Source: Aeromicrobium sp. (GTDB lineage Bacteria > Actinomycetota > Actinomycetes > Propionibacteriales > Nocardioidaceae). Taken from it: a DNA stretch of 53,987 nt. The DNA lies in contig JAOPXO010000081.1 of NCBI GenBank assembly GCA_025965115.1, positions 1 through 53,987 on the forward strand, in the 5' to 3' direction. Every line of letters begins with the position of its first letter. The stretch's first letter is position 1. This document shows, one piece after another, positions 53,444 through 53,987 of the stretch. The notes under the pieces are model-generated. The model was not told the origin of the DNA. It did not search any database and was given only the letters and a program-made list of their open reading frames with translations. Both the position numbers and the translations under genes were made by a program.

Positions 53444-53987
53444 ATGACTGTCTACGCCCAGCCGGGAACCGTAGGAAGCGTCGTTTCCTACAAGCCCCGC
53501 TATGACAACTGGATCGGTGGCGAGTACGTCGCCCCGGTCAAGGGCCAATACTTCGAGAACCCCTCGCCGGTGAACGGCAAGGTCTTCTGCGAGGTGGCCC
53601 GTGGCACCGCCGAGGACATCGAGCTGGCTCTGGATGCCGCCCATGCGGCCGCACCGGCCTGGGGCAAGACGTCCGTGACTGAGCGCGCCAACATGCTCAA
53701 CCAGATCGCCGACCGCATCGAGCAGAATCTCGAGATGCTCGCCGTCGGCGAGACCTGGGACAACGGCAAGCCGATACGTGAATGCATGGCCGCCGACCTG
53801 CCGCTGGTCGTCGACCACTTCCGCTACTTCGCCGGTGCCATCCGCGCCCAGGAGGGGTCGCTCTCACAGCTCGACGAGAACACCGTGGCGTACCACTTCC
53901 AGGAGCCGCTCGGCGTTGTCGGGCAGATCATCCCGTGGAACTTCCCGCTGCTGATGGCGACGTGGAAGCTCGCTCCAGCGCTCGCCG
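53444..53987 (+). CDS. Aldehyde dehydrogenase, N-terminal part
   Basis: Runs off the right edge; 181 codons are visible. GAAGGAG lies before the [30 protein letters not shown], then [10 protein letters not shown] and [25 protein letters not shown] (NAD-binding Asn and Lys region) identify the acetaldehyde/ExaC-type group of class I ALDH. The catalytic Cys and Glu lie outside the window. The upstream GAF regulator gene suggests induction by alcohol or aldehyde. Confidence 0.92.
   Translation, partial: MTVYAQPGTVGSVVSYKPRYDNWIGGEYVAPVKGQYFENPSPVNGKVFCEVARGTAEDIELALDAAHAAAPAWGKTSVTERANMLNQIADRIEQNLEMLAVGETWDNGKPIRECMAADLPLVVDHFRYFAGAIRAQEGSLSQLDENTVAYHFQEPLGVVGQIIPWNFPLLMATWKLAPALA

Overview
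The window is high-GC actinobacterial DNA. Mycofactocin maturation genes, a CYP125-type P450, a DUF3263 protein, CIRCE-controlled GroEL, AldR/alanine dehydrogenase, OtsA/OtsB, an MpaB-family oxygenase and many GTG/ATGA-coupled starts together suggest a soil-type member of Propionibacteriales (Nocardioides/Aeromicrobium-like). The genus is an inference. Neither end of the window is a natural boundary: mftD is cut at the left and an aldehyde dehydrogenase at the right.

Layout. (1) 1-3.5 kb: end of a mycofactocin operon, mftD-mftE-SDR-mftF, with every junction overlapping by 4 nt. (2) 3.5-15.5 kb: an accessory island of visibly lower GC. It holds an unknown 179-aa gene, a small helix-turn-helix protein and an SSB on the minus strand, a truncated tyrosine recombinase, a TTG-coupled pair (unknown plus DUF2335 membrane protein), a 1010-aa SIR2 protein with a degenerate P-loop NTPase module, and a minus-strand pair made of a 925-aa DUF4365 nuclease-like protein and an unknown 366-aa protein. 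The island ends in two tandem 12-mers and a tRNA 3'-end remnant that looks like attR. Its non-coding parts are strongly structured, including a 123-nt nested hairpin at 5404-5526 and long-range pairing across 3612-3796. (3) 15.6-21.9 kb: TetR/MFS efflux, an SDR-P450 pair facing a CYP125-like steroid hydroxylase, and a second TetR. (4) 21.9-30.2 kb: housekeeping and stress genes (hemerythrin, AI-2E family transporter, Ung, two MFS carriers, a cyclase-fold protein, Ald and its Lrp-type regulator, a DJ-1/PfpI protein). (5) 30.2-35.4 kb: GNAT, trehalose synthesis (otsA, otsB), an oxidoreductase, DUF3263 and a LytR_C protein. (6) 35.5-37.6 kb: a SAM-I riboswitch leading a threonine-synthase-like gene and a CysO-like sulfur carrier that ends in Gly-Gly-Cys, then a cold-shock gene and a clear terminator. 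(7) 37.6-41.4 kb: a tightly overlapping four-gene membrane/lipoprotein operon behind a perfect 9-bp inverted repeat. (8) 41.4-53.99 kb: a RibD-like reductase, CIRCE-groEL, a hexapeptide acyltransferase-like protein, tryptophan 2,3-dioxygenase with a hairpin-masked ribosome site, MpaB with TetR regulators, a FadD-like ligase, an ABC exporter, and a GAF regulator beside an aldehyde dehydrogenase.

Two places deserve most attention. The first is the SAM riboswitch / threonine-synthase-like / Gly-Gly-Cys carrier unit. Its control by SAM and its partner suggest that it makes homocysteine from O-phosphohomoserine and a protein thiocarboxylate rather than threonine. The second is the island, which carries a SIR2 protein whose Walker A lysine is Val, two further uncharacterised operons that could be anti-phage systems, and two structured non-coding elements. 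All functional statements come from motif reading; no database search was run.
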